A stretch of DNA of 64,000 nucleotides from Ziziphus jujuba (Eukaryota > Streptophyta > Magnoliopsida > Rosales > Rhamnaceae). The stretch spans positions 25,947,001-26,011,000 of the forward strand of contig NC_083388.1 of the NCBI RefSeq assembly GCF_031755915.1, given 5' to 3'. The notes under the pieces are model-generated. The model ran no database searches, was not told the DNA's origin, and worked only from the letters and a program-made list of their open reading frames with translations. Position numbers and translations under genes: made by a program. Numbering within the stretch: the first letter of the stretch is position 1; each line of letters begins with the position of its first letter. This document shows positions 1-12,089 of this stretch, piece by piece.

Positions 1-1926
1 AAGTTTCTCTCTCCTCTTTTCTTGTGTTTTCCGGCCAGCCCACTCCCAATTGAGCCTCCTATCCCCCTATTTTGGGTCCCCTGAATCCAAAAATGGCCTC
101 CAATCTCGAAAATTCGAAGCGGTTTGCGAGATATGGAGAAGTGAACACCGGCCGAACCTTTCCGGCCAAATTCCGGCCACCTCCGATGGAATTGGGGTCG
201 ATGGAGACCGGATTGGTGATCCTCGTCCCACAAGCTTCGATTCGGTATATCATTCGACCATTTTGGTTAAAGTTTGTGTTTTGACCCCCGGGTACCGGGT
301 ATTATTTACCCGATTAAAATATTAATTTATTTGACTGTCTGTGAATTTTGTTCTAGGAGCACCGATGAGTCGTAGAATTGATCCCGTGGTGGATCATGGG
401 TTAATTACGTGCTCCAGGTGAGTGACCCACCTTCAAAAATTATTTTGGGCAATTAATTAAATTTAATTGGTATTTAATTTAGTATTTAATTATGCTCATG
501 TGGTGTGGTTTAATTATGATTTTAATGCGGTTTAATTTAAATTATTTGTTATGCATGAGCAAGGTATGTTTCGGTATTAATTTCACGTGGTTTCAAATGT
601 GATTTCTCGGGCATAATTAGGTTAAATATTTTATGAAAATATTTGGTTAAATTTTATAAATTATGCCCGCGGTATTTTTATGGTTGCATTTCGTATTTCG
701 AGAAATTGTGGTTTGTTGGTTATCAATTGATTCGTACCGGGTTATTAAATAAAAATATGTGGGATGGTGTTTGTGAAAAATTTGGTATACTTCCCACGGT
801 GGTTTTTGGAAAAACGGTACGGTTGGTTACTTATGTTTATTTTTAGACGCACTCATACAGTATTGGTGTTCTGGTGTATGGTGTATGGACACGTGGTTTA
901 GCACGCGGTTATTATATGGTTTAGCGTGCGGTTATTACTTCACCCGTGAGTTGCCATTGGACCGTGGGCAGGCAAGGTTATTGTTGCGCACAGCCGCCCC
1001 CCTCCTTGGCCGGGTGATGGTTTTTAGCAGTCGGTACTGTCGGGACGCCGAAGTGACCACTGCAGGTTTCTCTCTTTAACCTCCCGCCAGTCGGTGCTCG
1101 GGACGCTGGGTATCGGAGGGCATCACCGGTATATGGTGTGGTGCGTCAGGTGTAATTGTCGGTGTAAATTGCAATTAAAGTTTAAAACCCCAAAGGTGTT
1201 CAAAAAATTATTTATTATAATTTATTGCAGTTATTTATATTTGGGGTATTTATGTATTTATTTGTTTATTTGTTGTTTATTAATTTGTTTGGTTCCTTGG
1301 TTTTTGGGAAGTACGTACAAGGGTTTTGTGAAAATGTTTTAAAAGGGGAACTTTTCCAACTGAGAGAATTGTAAGGGTTTTGAGAGAAATTATTATTTTC
1401 CCATTTAATTATTATCTATCTACTGTATTACCGTGGTATTATATTGTATAGTAGATAGGGTCACTCACTGAGATGATTAGCATCTCACACTCTTAAATTC
1501 CGTTCCCTTAGGTCCAGGTTGGAGACGTTGATTGTCCGGGGCGAGCCCGACGTCTCAGTTCGTTGCCGAAGGTTCAAGAAGTTTTTCTTCCCTTTTTCCT
1601 CTCTATCTTGTATTGTTTCTTTATCTGTCATTTTTATAGATTCCACATTTGTTGTATAATGCTCTGTATACTGTATTGTTGTTCTTATGCACTGGGTTGC
1701 TACTGTTGTTTTATTTTGAAGTGCTGCAATTTGTGGAACCAACTTGTAGTTTGTGGGAGGAATAAGGAGATGTTTTTAGAAGTGTGTTTTCAGTGCAGGT
1801 AGTTTGTGGTAATTAAATCCCTTAGGGGAGGCTCTGCCGGATTTTCCGTTGGAGGGTTCGGTAGGGTTTCCCTGGGATCAGGGCTGTCTAGGGTTCCGGG
1901 GAAGGAATTCTGGACGGGTCCTGACA
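1..1926 (+). repeat. Family-A gypsy LTR, 3' part (5' end outside window)
   Basis: This matches, on the opposite strand, the family-A LTRs at 14435-17892, 20646-24072 and 42554-45452. It begins inside their pyrimidine-rich (TC)n tract and ends GGGTCCTGACA at 1926. The LTR is non-coding; the open frames in its GC-rich half are not proteins. No primer-binding site follows the end, so it is a 3' LTR or a solo LTR. No TSD can be tested because the other end is outside the window. Confidence 0.85.
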
Positions 1927-2893
1927 CAAGGACCACACACTCTTTTGTTTTTCATGAATATGTTACACTAGTCGAGATGACTCAAGTTCGTTAGGGGTGT
2001 TACCTGAAAGGTTCCACATCCATAGGAGGATTCTTTTAACCTCGTCAGGTGTTTAAGAGTAGTTATCTTCGTTGCATGGAAATTAAGGTTCTTAATATTA
2101 GAATCTAGTATAGGTAAAGTTTGTTTATGCATTTTTGTGATCTTGTGTAGGACAATTTGCTGAGAATTAAGTGGTGAATTTCATAAGTTGGTTTTGTAGA
2201 ATCTGCTTTTGAATGATGATTTTAGATTTTGGTTTTGATATTTTGTTTTCTTGAAGATTGAGGGTTTTATATCGATGATGTTTTATGGATTTAAGGTGGT
2301 TGATATTCTTGATGATAACTTAATCTCCTAAGGAATATGAATTTTGGGGCATAACTAGAATATAAGCAAGTAATGAATGTTTTCTTATGACTTGAGAATC
2401 TAGTAACTAGTTTATAGTATTTGGTTGTGATATTAGAATTAAGATTTAAATTTCCTTATTGCTCGAGGTATGTATTCTTGGATTTTGTTTGAAATTGGAA
2501 GAATTTGAGGTATCTTCAAGAATGATATTTGAGATGATGAGAGGACTCGGACTTGATCTTTTGGCTTCATATTTCTTGGTGTTGACAATCTTGAGGATTT
2601 CTTTAGGCTTTATAAGCAATCTAAAGCTCTCCATTGGAATAAATATAACAAACTTTGTTTTATGACTTTGATGAATTTGGTTAAAAGAAAGATGTTTGTC
2701 GAGGTTAAGGAAATTGGATAATCAATGAGGAACATGGATCTTATAATTGTAAGTACTAAGAGTGTAATCGGAGGCAAAGAGAATAATTTACATTTTAACT
2801 TTGTGACACTAGTATTTGGTTTGAGGAAATTAGATTTAAGCTCTAAACCTTCTTTTTGAATTGATGGATGGAGTTTTTTTTTAGAAAGTTATG
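1927..2893. other. Unassigned AT-rich stretch between LTR and gypsy pol
   Basis: No gene or repeat is recognised here. It lies between the family-A LTR and the first readable RNase H codons of the next gypsy element. It may be decayed internal sequence of that element or host DNA. The short open frames have no family resemblance I can see. Confidence 0.5.
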
Positions 2894-4660
2894 AGTTGTT
2901 ACTTATGCTTCTAAACAGTGGAGGAAGCACGAGCTGAATTATCCGACTCATGAGTTTGAGCTTGCTGCAATGATTTTTTTTATATTGCAAGCTTGGAGGC
3001 ACTACTTGTATAGAGTTGCTTGTCGGACCCTTACTAACCATAGGAGCACTAAGTATTTGTTTACTCAAAAGGAGTTGAACTTAAGGCAAAGGAGATGGAT
3101 AGATTGCTCAAAGATTATAATTGCGCTATTTCTTTTATGTTTGAGTTGCACAGTTGGGTGTTAATTTGTGCATGCATACTTCATGAGGACTTTTTACTAG
3201 CTTTTGACTACGACCAATACTTATGGATTGTGTTGTTGAGATCCAATTTGAAGTCCCTTACTTAATGAGTATAAGAAGGAAAGCTAAACAAGGGGGAAGT
3301 CAGATTTCACTATCAGAGGCAATAGAGCATTGGTGATTGGTTCTAGGCTTTGTGTTCCCGCAAACAAAGAGCTGAAAAGGCAAGTACTGGATGAAGCGCA
3401 TAATTCTGCGTATGCCATGCACCCCGGTAGCATCAAAATGTACCACACCTTGAAAAAGCATTATTGGTGGGTAGGGATGAAAAGAGAAGTTGCTGATTAT
3501 GTATCCAAGTGTTTCATTTGCCAATAAGTGAAAGTAGAGAGATAAAAGCCTTTTGGACTTTTATAGCCCTTACCCATCCTAGAATGGAAATGGGAGCGCA
3601 TCACGATGGATTCTGTATTCAAGCTTTTCCCCCACAGTTCAGAGGCATGACGGTATTAGGGTGATCGTGGATCGACTCACTAAGTCTGCACATTTCCTAC
3701 CCTTTTGTGAGAAGTTTTCTCCTCAAAAGTTAACGGAACTCTTTATGAATCATATAGGGAGCTTGCATGGAGTGCCAATATTGATTATATCTGACAGAGA
3801 TCCACGGTTCACTTTGAGATTTTGGCGAAGCTTAATGAATGAACTTGGTGTCAAGTTGAATTTGAGTACCGCTTTTCACCCTCAGACCGACAGACGATCT
3901 GAGAGGACTATTCAGACCTTAGAGGACATGTTGAGGTCATGTGTGCTACAGTTCAAGGGGAATTGGAATGAGTATCTACCTTTAGCAAAGTTCACCTATA
4001 ACAATAGCTATCACTCGAACATTGAAGATGTCACCTTATGAGGCGTTGTATGAGAGACAATGTCGGACTCCATTATGTTGGAATGAGACGGGTGAAAAGA
4101 AACTTCTAGACCCTGAGATTGTTCAGGCGATAATGGATAAGGTCAATAAGATACGGGCCAAGTTGAAAGTAGCACAAGACAGGCAAAAGAGCTATGCGGA
4201 TGCACATAGGAAGGATCTCAAGTTTAAGGTTAGCGATCGAGTATTCTTAAGGCTCTCTCCTTGGAAAGGTGTAGTACGTTTTGGACAATGAGGGAAGTTA
4301 AGTCCTCGCTACATTGGACCGTATGAGATAGTAGAGAGGATAGGTCCAGTGGCTTACAGGGTTGACTTGTCGGAGGAGCTTTCTCGAGTCCATGATGTTT
4401 TTCACATTCCATGCTCCGCAAGTATATCTCAGACCCATCACATGTGTTGGAGACATGGGAGATTGAATTTAGGGATGACTTGTCTTATGAGGAGTAGCCA
4501 GTGCAGATTTTAGGAAAGGAAGAGAAAAGGCTTCGCAACAAGACTGTAGCTTTGGTGAAGGTTCTTTGGAGAAACCAAATTATCGAGGAGGCGATTTGGG
4601 AGCGAGAGGATCAAATGCGAAGTCAGTGTCCTTACCTCTTCCAAAACTAAAGTACGAATT
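2894..4660 (+). pseudogene. Ty3-gypsy pol remnant: RNase H, integrase, C-terminal domain
   Basis: This is the 3' half of a gypsy polyprotein, which would encode RNase H, integrase and a C-terminal targeting domain. From 2894 the + strand reads RNase H motifs (YASKQWRKHELNYPTHEFEL, FTQKELNLRQRRW). From 3294 it reads the integrase zinc-binding region (YWWVGMKREV) and, from 3661, the core (VDRLTKSAHFLPF, SDRDPRF, TAFHPQTD). The end (LVKVLWRN, EEAIWERED, CPYLFQN) resembles the chromodomain-like tail of Tekay/Del-type chromoviruses. Several stops and frameshifts break it, for example near 3525, 3650, 4025, 4290 and 4415. Gag, protease and RT are not visible. The element is dead. Family assignment is sure; clade is probable. 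Confidence 0.88.
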
Positions 4661-4671
4661 TCATGGACGAA

Positions 4672-4692
4672 ATTCCTTTAAGGGGGGTAGGT
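4672..4692 (+). promoter_or_regulatory. Polypurine tract of family-B gypsy element
   Basis: AAGGGGGGTAGGT lies directly before TGTAACACCCC. This is the usual plus-strand priming site at the 5' edge of a Ty3-gypsy 3' LTR. Confidence 0.85.
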
Positions 4693-7241
4693 TGTAACAC
4701 CCCGTACCAAAAAAATATATATATATATACATGATTAAACAAGTTTGACCAAATTGACTAAGTTTCACCAAGTGAATAATATATGGGTTCAAGTTCACTT
4801 TTTCAATAGCCAATATTTTTTGTTTGACTGAGGTACCATTGTATAGATCTCGTCGATACGAGTTCACAGACTGGCGGCACGCCAAATTCTGAGTTACGGA
4901 TAAAAAGTTATGGTTCTGAGAAGTTTTAAGCATAAGTTTTAAATCAGTGTCCAAGCCAGTCCCCAGTTTTTGTCTGTTAGTGACCCAAGGCTTTATATAA
5001 TCCTAGGTAAGCATGTCAAATAGGAAAACAAAGCCCAAAATAACCATTTCTTCCCCAAAACCCGAGAAATTCTCTCCTCAGACCCGTGGGTCCGAACTGG
5101 GTCGTTTCGACCCGTTTACTGTCAAACCGGGTCACTGCCGTTTTGCCCATTTCCAGCCAACCACCACTTACACACGCCCATCACCTAGGAAGGTCACCTG
5201 AAGGCGAGCTTAGCTGTGAAATTTCACGGCAAGAAGCTGCTGGACGAGCCCAGATCGGGCCGGCGAAGCCTGCGGCGGCTGGCGAGATGGGTTGCCGGAT
5301 TTTCGCATTTCTTGGCCGTTTTAGGCCAACCCATACACCCATTCCACTATTTTTGACCCCTGTGAACTCATTTCCGTGGTTATTTTGTCCAAATTCCTCA
5401 TCGTTTGAAAGATCTGACAACCGGAAGTTTGGCCGACGCTTCAACAGTGTCTTCTGGCCACCAGAGGAAACTTTGGGCCAAGGTGAGCAACTGATGAGTT
5501 CCTTGTATCTTGGGCTTTCCGTCAGTATAAAGTTTGTGAATTTTGGAGGTCGTTTGACAATTTTTCCATTTTTGGATCAATTAGTTAATTTTCGGATAAG
5601 TTGGAGACTGTATTTGGACAAAATTAGTCAAATTAGTTAAAATTGGAATTGAATTAGTGAAATTGGATATTATTAGGACCCATTAGGTGGTTTGATTTCA
5701 AAATATTAGGCTTCGAGTAAAAATCCCCAATTTTGGGTACCGGATCCTAAGGACACGTGGTATAATTGGACTGTCCGGTGTCCAATTTATACAATTTTGT
5801 AGTACTGTAAATCATTTTGAGACATTTGAGTTATACAAGTGTTTCTGGTTTAGTTGTTTGGAGCCTGAGGAATATTTTATTATATTACAGGCATTCGAGT
5901 TGAGCCTAGAAGTAATCCTGTAGAGGAGCAGGCATGAGCATCTACAGTACTGTGAGTGGTTATATCAGTTTTAAATGATTTGGGTATATAGTATAGTATA
6001 TATGTGGTTTAAATATTTTATGTATATATCATTTGATTGGAATGTTGTTTTATGCATATATAAATATTTGCTTTTACATATATGTGTTATCATTTTATAT
6101 GACTTTCGATAATATTTTAAGAAATTTTCAATTTTAATGGGTCCAAAAATGGACTTGTGGTATTTAAATATCTTGGTAATTAAATTGAGATTTTAAATCA
6201 TTTTGGAAACTATTTGGTTTGAGAAACTAGATTGAAAATCATATAATTTTAAGCACGATAAAATATTTTATAATTTTATGTGCTTAATATTGGTTTATGG
6301 TGAATATATTTCACTGTGGTATTTCTGGTTTTCGTATGAAATGATGTTTTGAGATTTTGAAGTATTTAATTAAGCGGTGGAAGTTTAAATGTTAAATCAT
6401 GATTTATGATACAGTATCGTTTGGAAAAGTATATATATAATCTTACAAGATTGTTTCATGTATACTGTATTGGTTATTTTTAAATTGATGTACCATGTAA
6501 TGCCAATGCCTTGGATCAGTATTATATTATATTATATTACCGCGCGCTGGGTTTACCACGGTGCCGTGAGGTTGGTTTCATCCAACGATCATCTATTATT
6601 ACCACGGACTGTGAGATCCGGTTTATCTGACGGTTTATTATTATTGCCACGGTGCCGTGAGGTTGGTATCATCCAACGGTTTATTATTGCCATAGACCGT
6701 GAGGTTGGGTATGTCCCGACGGTTATTTATTATTTCCACGACACCGTTCATATATTGAGGGTCGTGAGGTGGGTGTATCCCACGGTTTGTATATTGGTAC
6801 ATCGTATGGTACATTATATATGTTTGTATAAATTGTTGATTTACAAATATTGGGGTAATTTCTGCATTTTCATATTTATTTGGTGGAACTGTATTTATTA
6901 TAGTGTATGCTCAAATGTTTATATATTGATTTGAGACATTTCATAATATTACAATAATCGTTCATTCATACTTTATTTACACTCTTAGAATGCTCTGATT
7001 TTAAATATGGGACTCAGTAGAAACCATAATACTCATGTGTGTAGTTATAGCCTGTAGTACAGTAGGCCGGTGGTGGACTTATTTATATATGTATATATAT
7101 ATTGAGGTATTAATGTTAATGCTGGTGTTTGATTATCTACGTTTTTAAGGTGAGGTTCCATTGGATATTTTCTAGGGATTGTCCAGTGGGACTTCACTAG
7201 GCGGGATCACCCTGGAAGGTTCCCGGTGCGGGTCCTGTCAC
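4693..7241 (+). repeat. Family-B gypsy 3' LTR (about 2.55 kb)
   Basis: It starts TGTAACACCCC just after the polypurine tract and ends GGGTCCTGTCA, giving TG...CA termini. Long LTRs of this size are typical of Tekay/Del-like elements. The first 250 bp carry a module also found in family A (CGTCGATACGAGTTCA ... AGTTATGG), so the two families are related. A GC-rich block at 5080-5480 gives long spurious open frames. A decayed minisatellite sits at 6555-6800. The matching 5' LTR is not in the window. The sequence right of 7241 is family-A LTR, so this element probably landed in a family-A LTR. Confidence 0.85.
6555..6800 (+). repeat. Degenerate ~45-bp minisatellite in LTR B
   Basis: About five diverged units follow the pattern CCACGGTGCCGTGAGGTTGG, then TCATCCAACGGT, then a TTATTAT spacer. 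They begin near 6556, 6600, 6646, 6688 and 6733. CCACGGTGCCGTGAGG can form a short hairpin. The block is non-coding and I infer no function beyond possible LTR regulation. Confidence 0.75.
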
Positions 7242-9287
7242 CTACCCTCAGTCTGATGGCAACTCACGGGAGACATTATAACTTGCGTGCTCATCCACAT
7301 ATACAGTACAGAACACCAGTACTATATGAGTGCGTCTAAAACAAATAACCAATTTTATTATTAAAATACCAAAATTTTCCAAAATTCACCGTGGGAATTA
7401 TACAATTTTTCAAACTCACATTCCCACATTTTTCCTTAATATTTCCAGCATAAATCCACCGATAGTAATATATAATTAATTTTTCCCCAAATCATAAAAT
7501 CAATCAAATAATATTCCAAGGACATAATTATATGATTTGAAACCACCAAACTTAAACCAATATTTTTCTTGAAATCTTTAAAATCAAATCATACCAAAAA
7601 TAATATTAAAACCACATAAATTTCATATATAAGTTAATTCCACAATTCCTCAATACCATAAAATAATTTCCACAATGCATAATCTATATAAATGCATGTT
7701 TTATTAATCAAAATAAACTCACAAATAAATTCCACAATCAATCAACTAATATTAAAATTACAATTCCTTTAAATATCAAATTTCCATAAAATCTAAATTT
7801 CCATAATTTGTCAAAAATCATATATGATTTAATGCACATATACATTTCAATTTATTCAAATTGTACCATCAAAATTTCAAATATAATTTTGCTAAATATT
7901 TAACACATAAATATTAAATCCAAACATTTAATTACCGCAAAATAAATATAATTTAACACTCGAAAATAATTTTGAAGGTGGGTTACTCACCTCGAGCACG
8001 CAATTAATCCAAGATCCTCCATGGGATCTATTCCACGATGTACACGTGCTCCTAGAACAACAATATTGCACAACTCAAATAAATTAATATTTTACTTGGA
8101 TAAATAATACTGGGTACCCGGGAGGTTTATCACAAACGTTAACCAAAATTTACGAGTAATATACTGAAACAAAGCTTATGGAACGAGGATCCTGGATTGA
8201 GGCTTACCTCCCAGAGATCGGACCCGTGGTGCCGGAATCTTGCCGGAAAGCTCACAAATTTCAAGTCCTTGATTCTCTCAATCCATCACGAATTGGAGGA
8301 AAACAACCTTGGATTTGGGTTCAGAGGGTCGGAATTAGTGGGAAAGGAGGGGCTATAGCCGGAAACTCGCCGGAAAGTCAATTTCCCGGTGAGCCGCCGT
8401 GGTCATCGGAACCCGTCATCGCCGCTGACTAGTCCGGTGGCCACTGGCCATGATTTTTGGTGAGAAAGTAGATCTGGTGATGGGTAACTCAACGGGACTG
8501 GCGGTGAGGCAAACGGTAGCCGAAATAGGGAGAAATCTAGGTTTGAAGAATCTGCACCGCTGGCGGAAAAAGCTTCGATCCGGGCGCGTCGGAGGTCGGT
8601 TGGCCGTGATTTTTGGCTGGCCAGCCGGTTTTCAGGTGGGCTTCAAGCTAGGGTGGGGCGTGTACTATTCTGGTGGCCGGAAGTGGGTGAATGGTGGTGA
8701 CCGGTTGGTTTCTCTCTCTAGTTCTCTCTCTCTCTCTCTATCCTACCTTCTTTCTCTCTCCTCCCCCCGGCGCCCGTGTTTTGCCAAAATAAAAACCACC
8801 CGTGAGTGACACTATTCACTCACGGGATTGGCTGAAATTGCGACATGTGGCACACACTGTTCACTTAAGCCAAATATATTAAAATATTACGGTATTTGGA
8901 AAACTTTGCATATCCATAACTTTTTAACCAGATGTCCAATTTAAGCGTGCCACTAGTCTATAAACTCGTATCGACGAGTACTTCACAACTATGCATGAGT
9001 CAAAGCTCAACTTTGCATGAACAAAAAGTCAACTCCGGCACCCCTTGGACAGTTTGGACCTTGACTTGTTTTGCTCATAACTTTCAAACCGTAGCTCCCT
9101 TTTCGACGTGCTACTAGTCCATGAACTCGTGATAACATGTACTTCGTAACAATACCTCGGTCAACGTGAAATTCCATCAGGAGCAAAAAGTCAACATTTG
9201 ATCCCTTATCGGTAAATGACAGTCAAACTCGGTCAACCTTGGTCAAATTTGAGAAATTTCCGATGTACTTTGGGACGGGGTGTTACA
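7242..9287 (-). repeat. Family-A LTR fragment, 5' 2.05 kb
   Basis: Read on the minus strand it starts TGTAACACCCC at 9287 and matches the first ~2 kb of other family-A LTRs, including the conserved TC-rich tract at about 8700-8765. It stops abruptly at 7242, where family-B LTR begins; the remaining ~1.4 kb of the LTR is missing. Its right edge abuts intron sequence of TNL-1: the same intron in TNL-3 (near 35870-35890) continues without an LTR. The insertion or a later deletion removed the TNL-1 LRR exons. Confidence 0.85.
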
Positions 9288-9358
9288 ATATTTGGTAAAA
9301 ACTATATATATATATATATACATGGTTGGAGAGCTTTTATAAAACATTAATGCAAATT

Positions 9359-11147
9359 CTAAAATAGGTCAATGCATTTGGCTCTTACTTTATTGTTTTC
9401 TAATAAGTGACAGACACCATCATTCCACAACCTACTGCGATTTCCAGGCTCTTTTATGGATTGTTGATGGATGATCTCCTTACCCATCTCTTGTAACAAG
9501 TCATGCATCCATAGTTTATTATCCATGGTGGTTATAAGAAATTTATCAATTAGAACTCTTATTCCAATATCCGCAAAGAAACCACAAGCATTTAATATGC
9601 TTTGCACATCATCTCTATCATCCCCATTGAAGAAACATGCAATATCAAGAAATATCTCCTTCTCTTTATCATCTAGTCCCTCGTAGCTAAGTCTCAATAC
9701 ATTTTGAATTTCCATGTTGGGAACTACTATCAGTTTAAATAATGCGCTTTCCCATTCTTCTTCGCTCTTGGAACAAAGGAACGAACCCAAAACTTTAAGA
9801 GCTAATGGGATACCATTTGCATAAGCTACTGCTTGATCTGACATATCAGCATAATCAGTTGCCAGAGAGTTGTTTCTTAGAGCATTTAAATGGAAGAGCT
9901 CGAGAGCTTCGTCACAATCTAACTTCTCAACCTCATAAATTTCAACCTCATCAATACCTTGAGCATTCTTGCCAAGAACTTGTTTATCTCTAGTTGTTAT
10001 GATGATTCTACTTCTAGGGCCAAACCAAACATGCTCTCCAGCTAAATATTCTAATTGTTTTGACTTATTTACATCATCAAGAACAACTAGGACACTTTTA
10101 CGAGGGAGTTGTTTCTCAACAAAATTTTACCCCACCAAATGGAGTGCCCATATCTAGATACGCTTCCTTTAATAATCCAGAAAGAAGTTTCTTTGCTAAA
10201 TGATTTAATCCATGTCTTTCTGATTCTTCCCTTATGTTTGCAAGAAAGTAACCACCTTCAAATTGAGAATAGAGGTGGTTATACACAGCAGTGGCAAGGG
10301 CGGTCTTACCAATACCACCCATGCCCCAAACACATACCATGCGAACATTTGGTGAGCCAATACATAATAATGATATGATTTTCTCAATCCTTTTTTGAAT
10401 TCCAACCAGACCTTTCAAATCATTCAATGATATATGATTCAATTTCCACAAAATGTCTTCCACAATTTTGTCAATTAACTTGGATTCAGACCTAGAATAT
10501 AGAGGTAGGTAAAACAGTAGTAAGAAGAACAACTCCTGTGTGACTTATTGTAATGATAAACCAAAAATAAAGCAAAAATTAAAGTTTCAAGCTATTCTTT
10601 CATAATCCAATCAACCAAGCCAGTTAAGCAATCGAATAAATAAATATATGCATATAATGTATTAGAGTTACCTAATAACCTATGAATCCCGACCAGAAAG
10701 ATTAGCTGCTTCGGTTAAAGCAGCCCTCCACCTCTGAATCTTGTCTCTGAAATGTTTCTCAAGTTCATTAAGTCCAGTTGCATTATTCCCTTTTTGCTTC
10801 TGTACGTGTGATGGGTCCATTTTGTAGAAAACTGGTATAATAATCTGCCCATTGCTTCTTTTGCATTCAAGCATCTGAACAAGCTTATCCAAGCACCATG
10901 TGGAAGAAGCGTAGTTTTGCGAGAAAATGACTACTGAAATCATTGATTCCTGGATCGCTTTGCAAAATGCAGGGGAAATTTCCTCTCCTCTGTCAAGTCT
11001 ATGATCCATGTAGGTTTGTATTTGGTTTCGAAGTAAAGCAGCATGAAGATGGCTGACAAAATTGGAGCGGGTGTCACAACCTCTGAGACTAAGAAACACA
11101 TCATGTTTGACATGAGAGACCATAGCAGAAGAAGAAAAAGAAGCCAT
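9359..11147 (-). pseudogene. TNL-1: TIR-NB-ARC resistance gene remnant, LRR lost
   Basis: TNL proteins are intracellular immune receptors: the TIR domain signals, NB-ARC is the nucleotide switch and the LRR senses. Exon 1 (11147 to about 10672) encodes the TIR, starting MASFSSSAM, with HDVFLSLRGCDTRSNF, GEEISPAF and YASSTWCLDKL. An upstream in-frame Met at 11180 is less like family starts. An in-frame TAG (10680-10682) lies just before the exon 1 donor. Exon 2 (about 10491 down) encodes NB-ARC: P-loop GMGGIGKTALA, kinase-2 LVVLDDVN, RNBS-B SRIIITTRD, GIPLALKVLG and the MHD region WMHDLLQEMGKEII. A one-base frameshift near 10120-10130 precedes kinase-2. No LRR exon follows because a family-A LTR takes over at 9287. 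In the TIR, the Glu expected in the CLxEL motif is Lys. Class is certain and loss of a full-length product is near certain. Confidence 0.93.
10680..11147 (-). CDS. Possible TIR-only product of TNL-1 exon 1
   Basis: The TIR exon is open from ATG 11147 to the TAG at 10680-10682, about 155 codons, so a TIR-only protein could be made if the gene is transcribed. TIR-only proteins are known in plants. The NADase Glu position of plant TIRs (CLxEL) is Lys here (WCLDKLVQML), which argues against enzymatic activity. It may be a decayed relic. The reading frame is seen; expression is not known. Confidence 0.45.
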   Translation of the reverse strand: MASFSSSAMVSHVKHDVFLSLRGCDTRSNFVSHLHAALLRNQIQTYMDHRLDRGEEISPAFCKAIQESMISVVIFSQNYASSTWCLDKLVQMLECKRSNGQIIIPVFYKMDPSHVQKQKGNNATGLNELEKHFRDKIQRWRAALTEAANLSGRDS

Positions 11148-12089
11148 TTTGATCAGAGCCTTCAAATCCCAATCCCACAATCAAAGTCAAAATGTATAAA
11201 AGATGGGCTTCTTAGTTTCTTATGTGTTCAGAATATAAAAGACAGGGGGACTACTAAGAAACATGAACCAAAAGTCAAGTTCCAGGAAGGGCACCTTTTA
11301 AAGTCAAAACTTATAAAGTAAATTTTGTAAGGTCAATTCTCCCAGGTTGTCCATCCCTTAAAAAATAATAATAATAAGAGAGAGAGAGAGAGAGTATATA
11401 GAAGGACTCAAAAGATAAATATAATTCTTATTGAGAAGTTAGCCCCTAGTCAACCCTTCAAATGGCTAGTGCTTGCACGTGAGCTAAAAGATAAGCCATA
11501 TCAGAAAATTAAATTGAAAGCAGATAACATAATAGAAGTCATTTAGTCAGGATTGGCCATAAGGTTATTTGGAAGTAGTTGTAAGCAATGAAAAAAGTGT
11601 GAAGATTAAATTACTAACCTTTCTAAAGATCAACCTTAACTTCTCCCAACATTTTACCTAAATCTTTTAAAAAAATGTTATGGCATTTTGTGTTCTGCAA
11701 TGATATATAATACCTGCACTGAACGCTAACAAATACTGATTAAGAACACCAAATGGAGCCAGCAGCTAATCCTATACATGATAGAGCACAGCTTCAAGGG
11801 TTCTCTGCAAAGAGGTAACTTCCATCAATGATCTTCATATATAGAGCATAAATTTAGTCCAAAAATCACTCTTTTCAAGAAATTTGACATCTAATTTATA
11901 GAACTAAAAACAAAAAGCCAAAATCAAAAGAAACTTATAGGAAATTTTTCACGGTGCTAGTATATAAAACTTAACTATAAAACAAAAAAGCTAACAACTT
12001 TACCACACAAATCCGAATATGGTTATTTGGGTTCCTCAAATTTAGAGTATTTTCAACTTTCCAATTAAAATTTTTCACAATAGTCGGCA
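11148..12089. other. Intergenic between TNL-2 3' end and TNL-1 5' end
   Basis: This is AT-rich DNA with an (AG)n microsatellite at 11377-11394. It should include the TNL-1 promoter, but I cannot single out a convincing TATA box. No coding sequence is recognised; the frame crossing 11043-11321 on the + strand is antisense to the TIR exon. Confidence 0.6.
11377..11394. repeat. (AG)n microsatellite
   Basis: Nine AG units follow a short ATA run, in non-coding DNA upstream of TNL-1. Confidence 0.9.

Noticed and set aside
5086..5640. 184-codon open frame in GC-rich DNA
   Set aside because: It lies inside LTR B between TGTAACACCCC and GGGTCCTGTCA, has overlapping frames on both strands and no family resemblance.
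8178..8809. Open frames with protein-like composition, also at 17006-17416, 23193-23730 and 44261-45010
   Set aside because: All are the same GC-rich segment of family-A LTRs in different copies. The frame is not conserved among copies.
1..9287. A0 LTR (1-1926) and the fragment 7242-9287 as two halves of one LTR split by the family-B element
   Set aside because: They are in opposite orientations and their contents overlap, so they come from different insertions.
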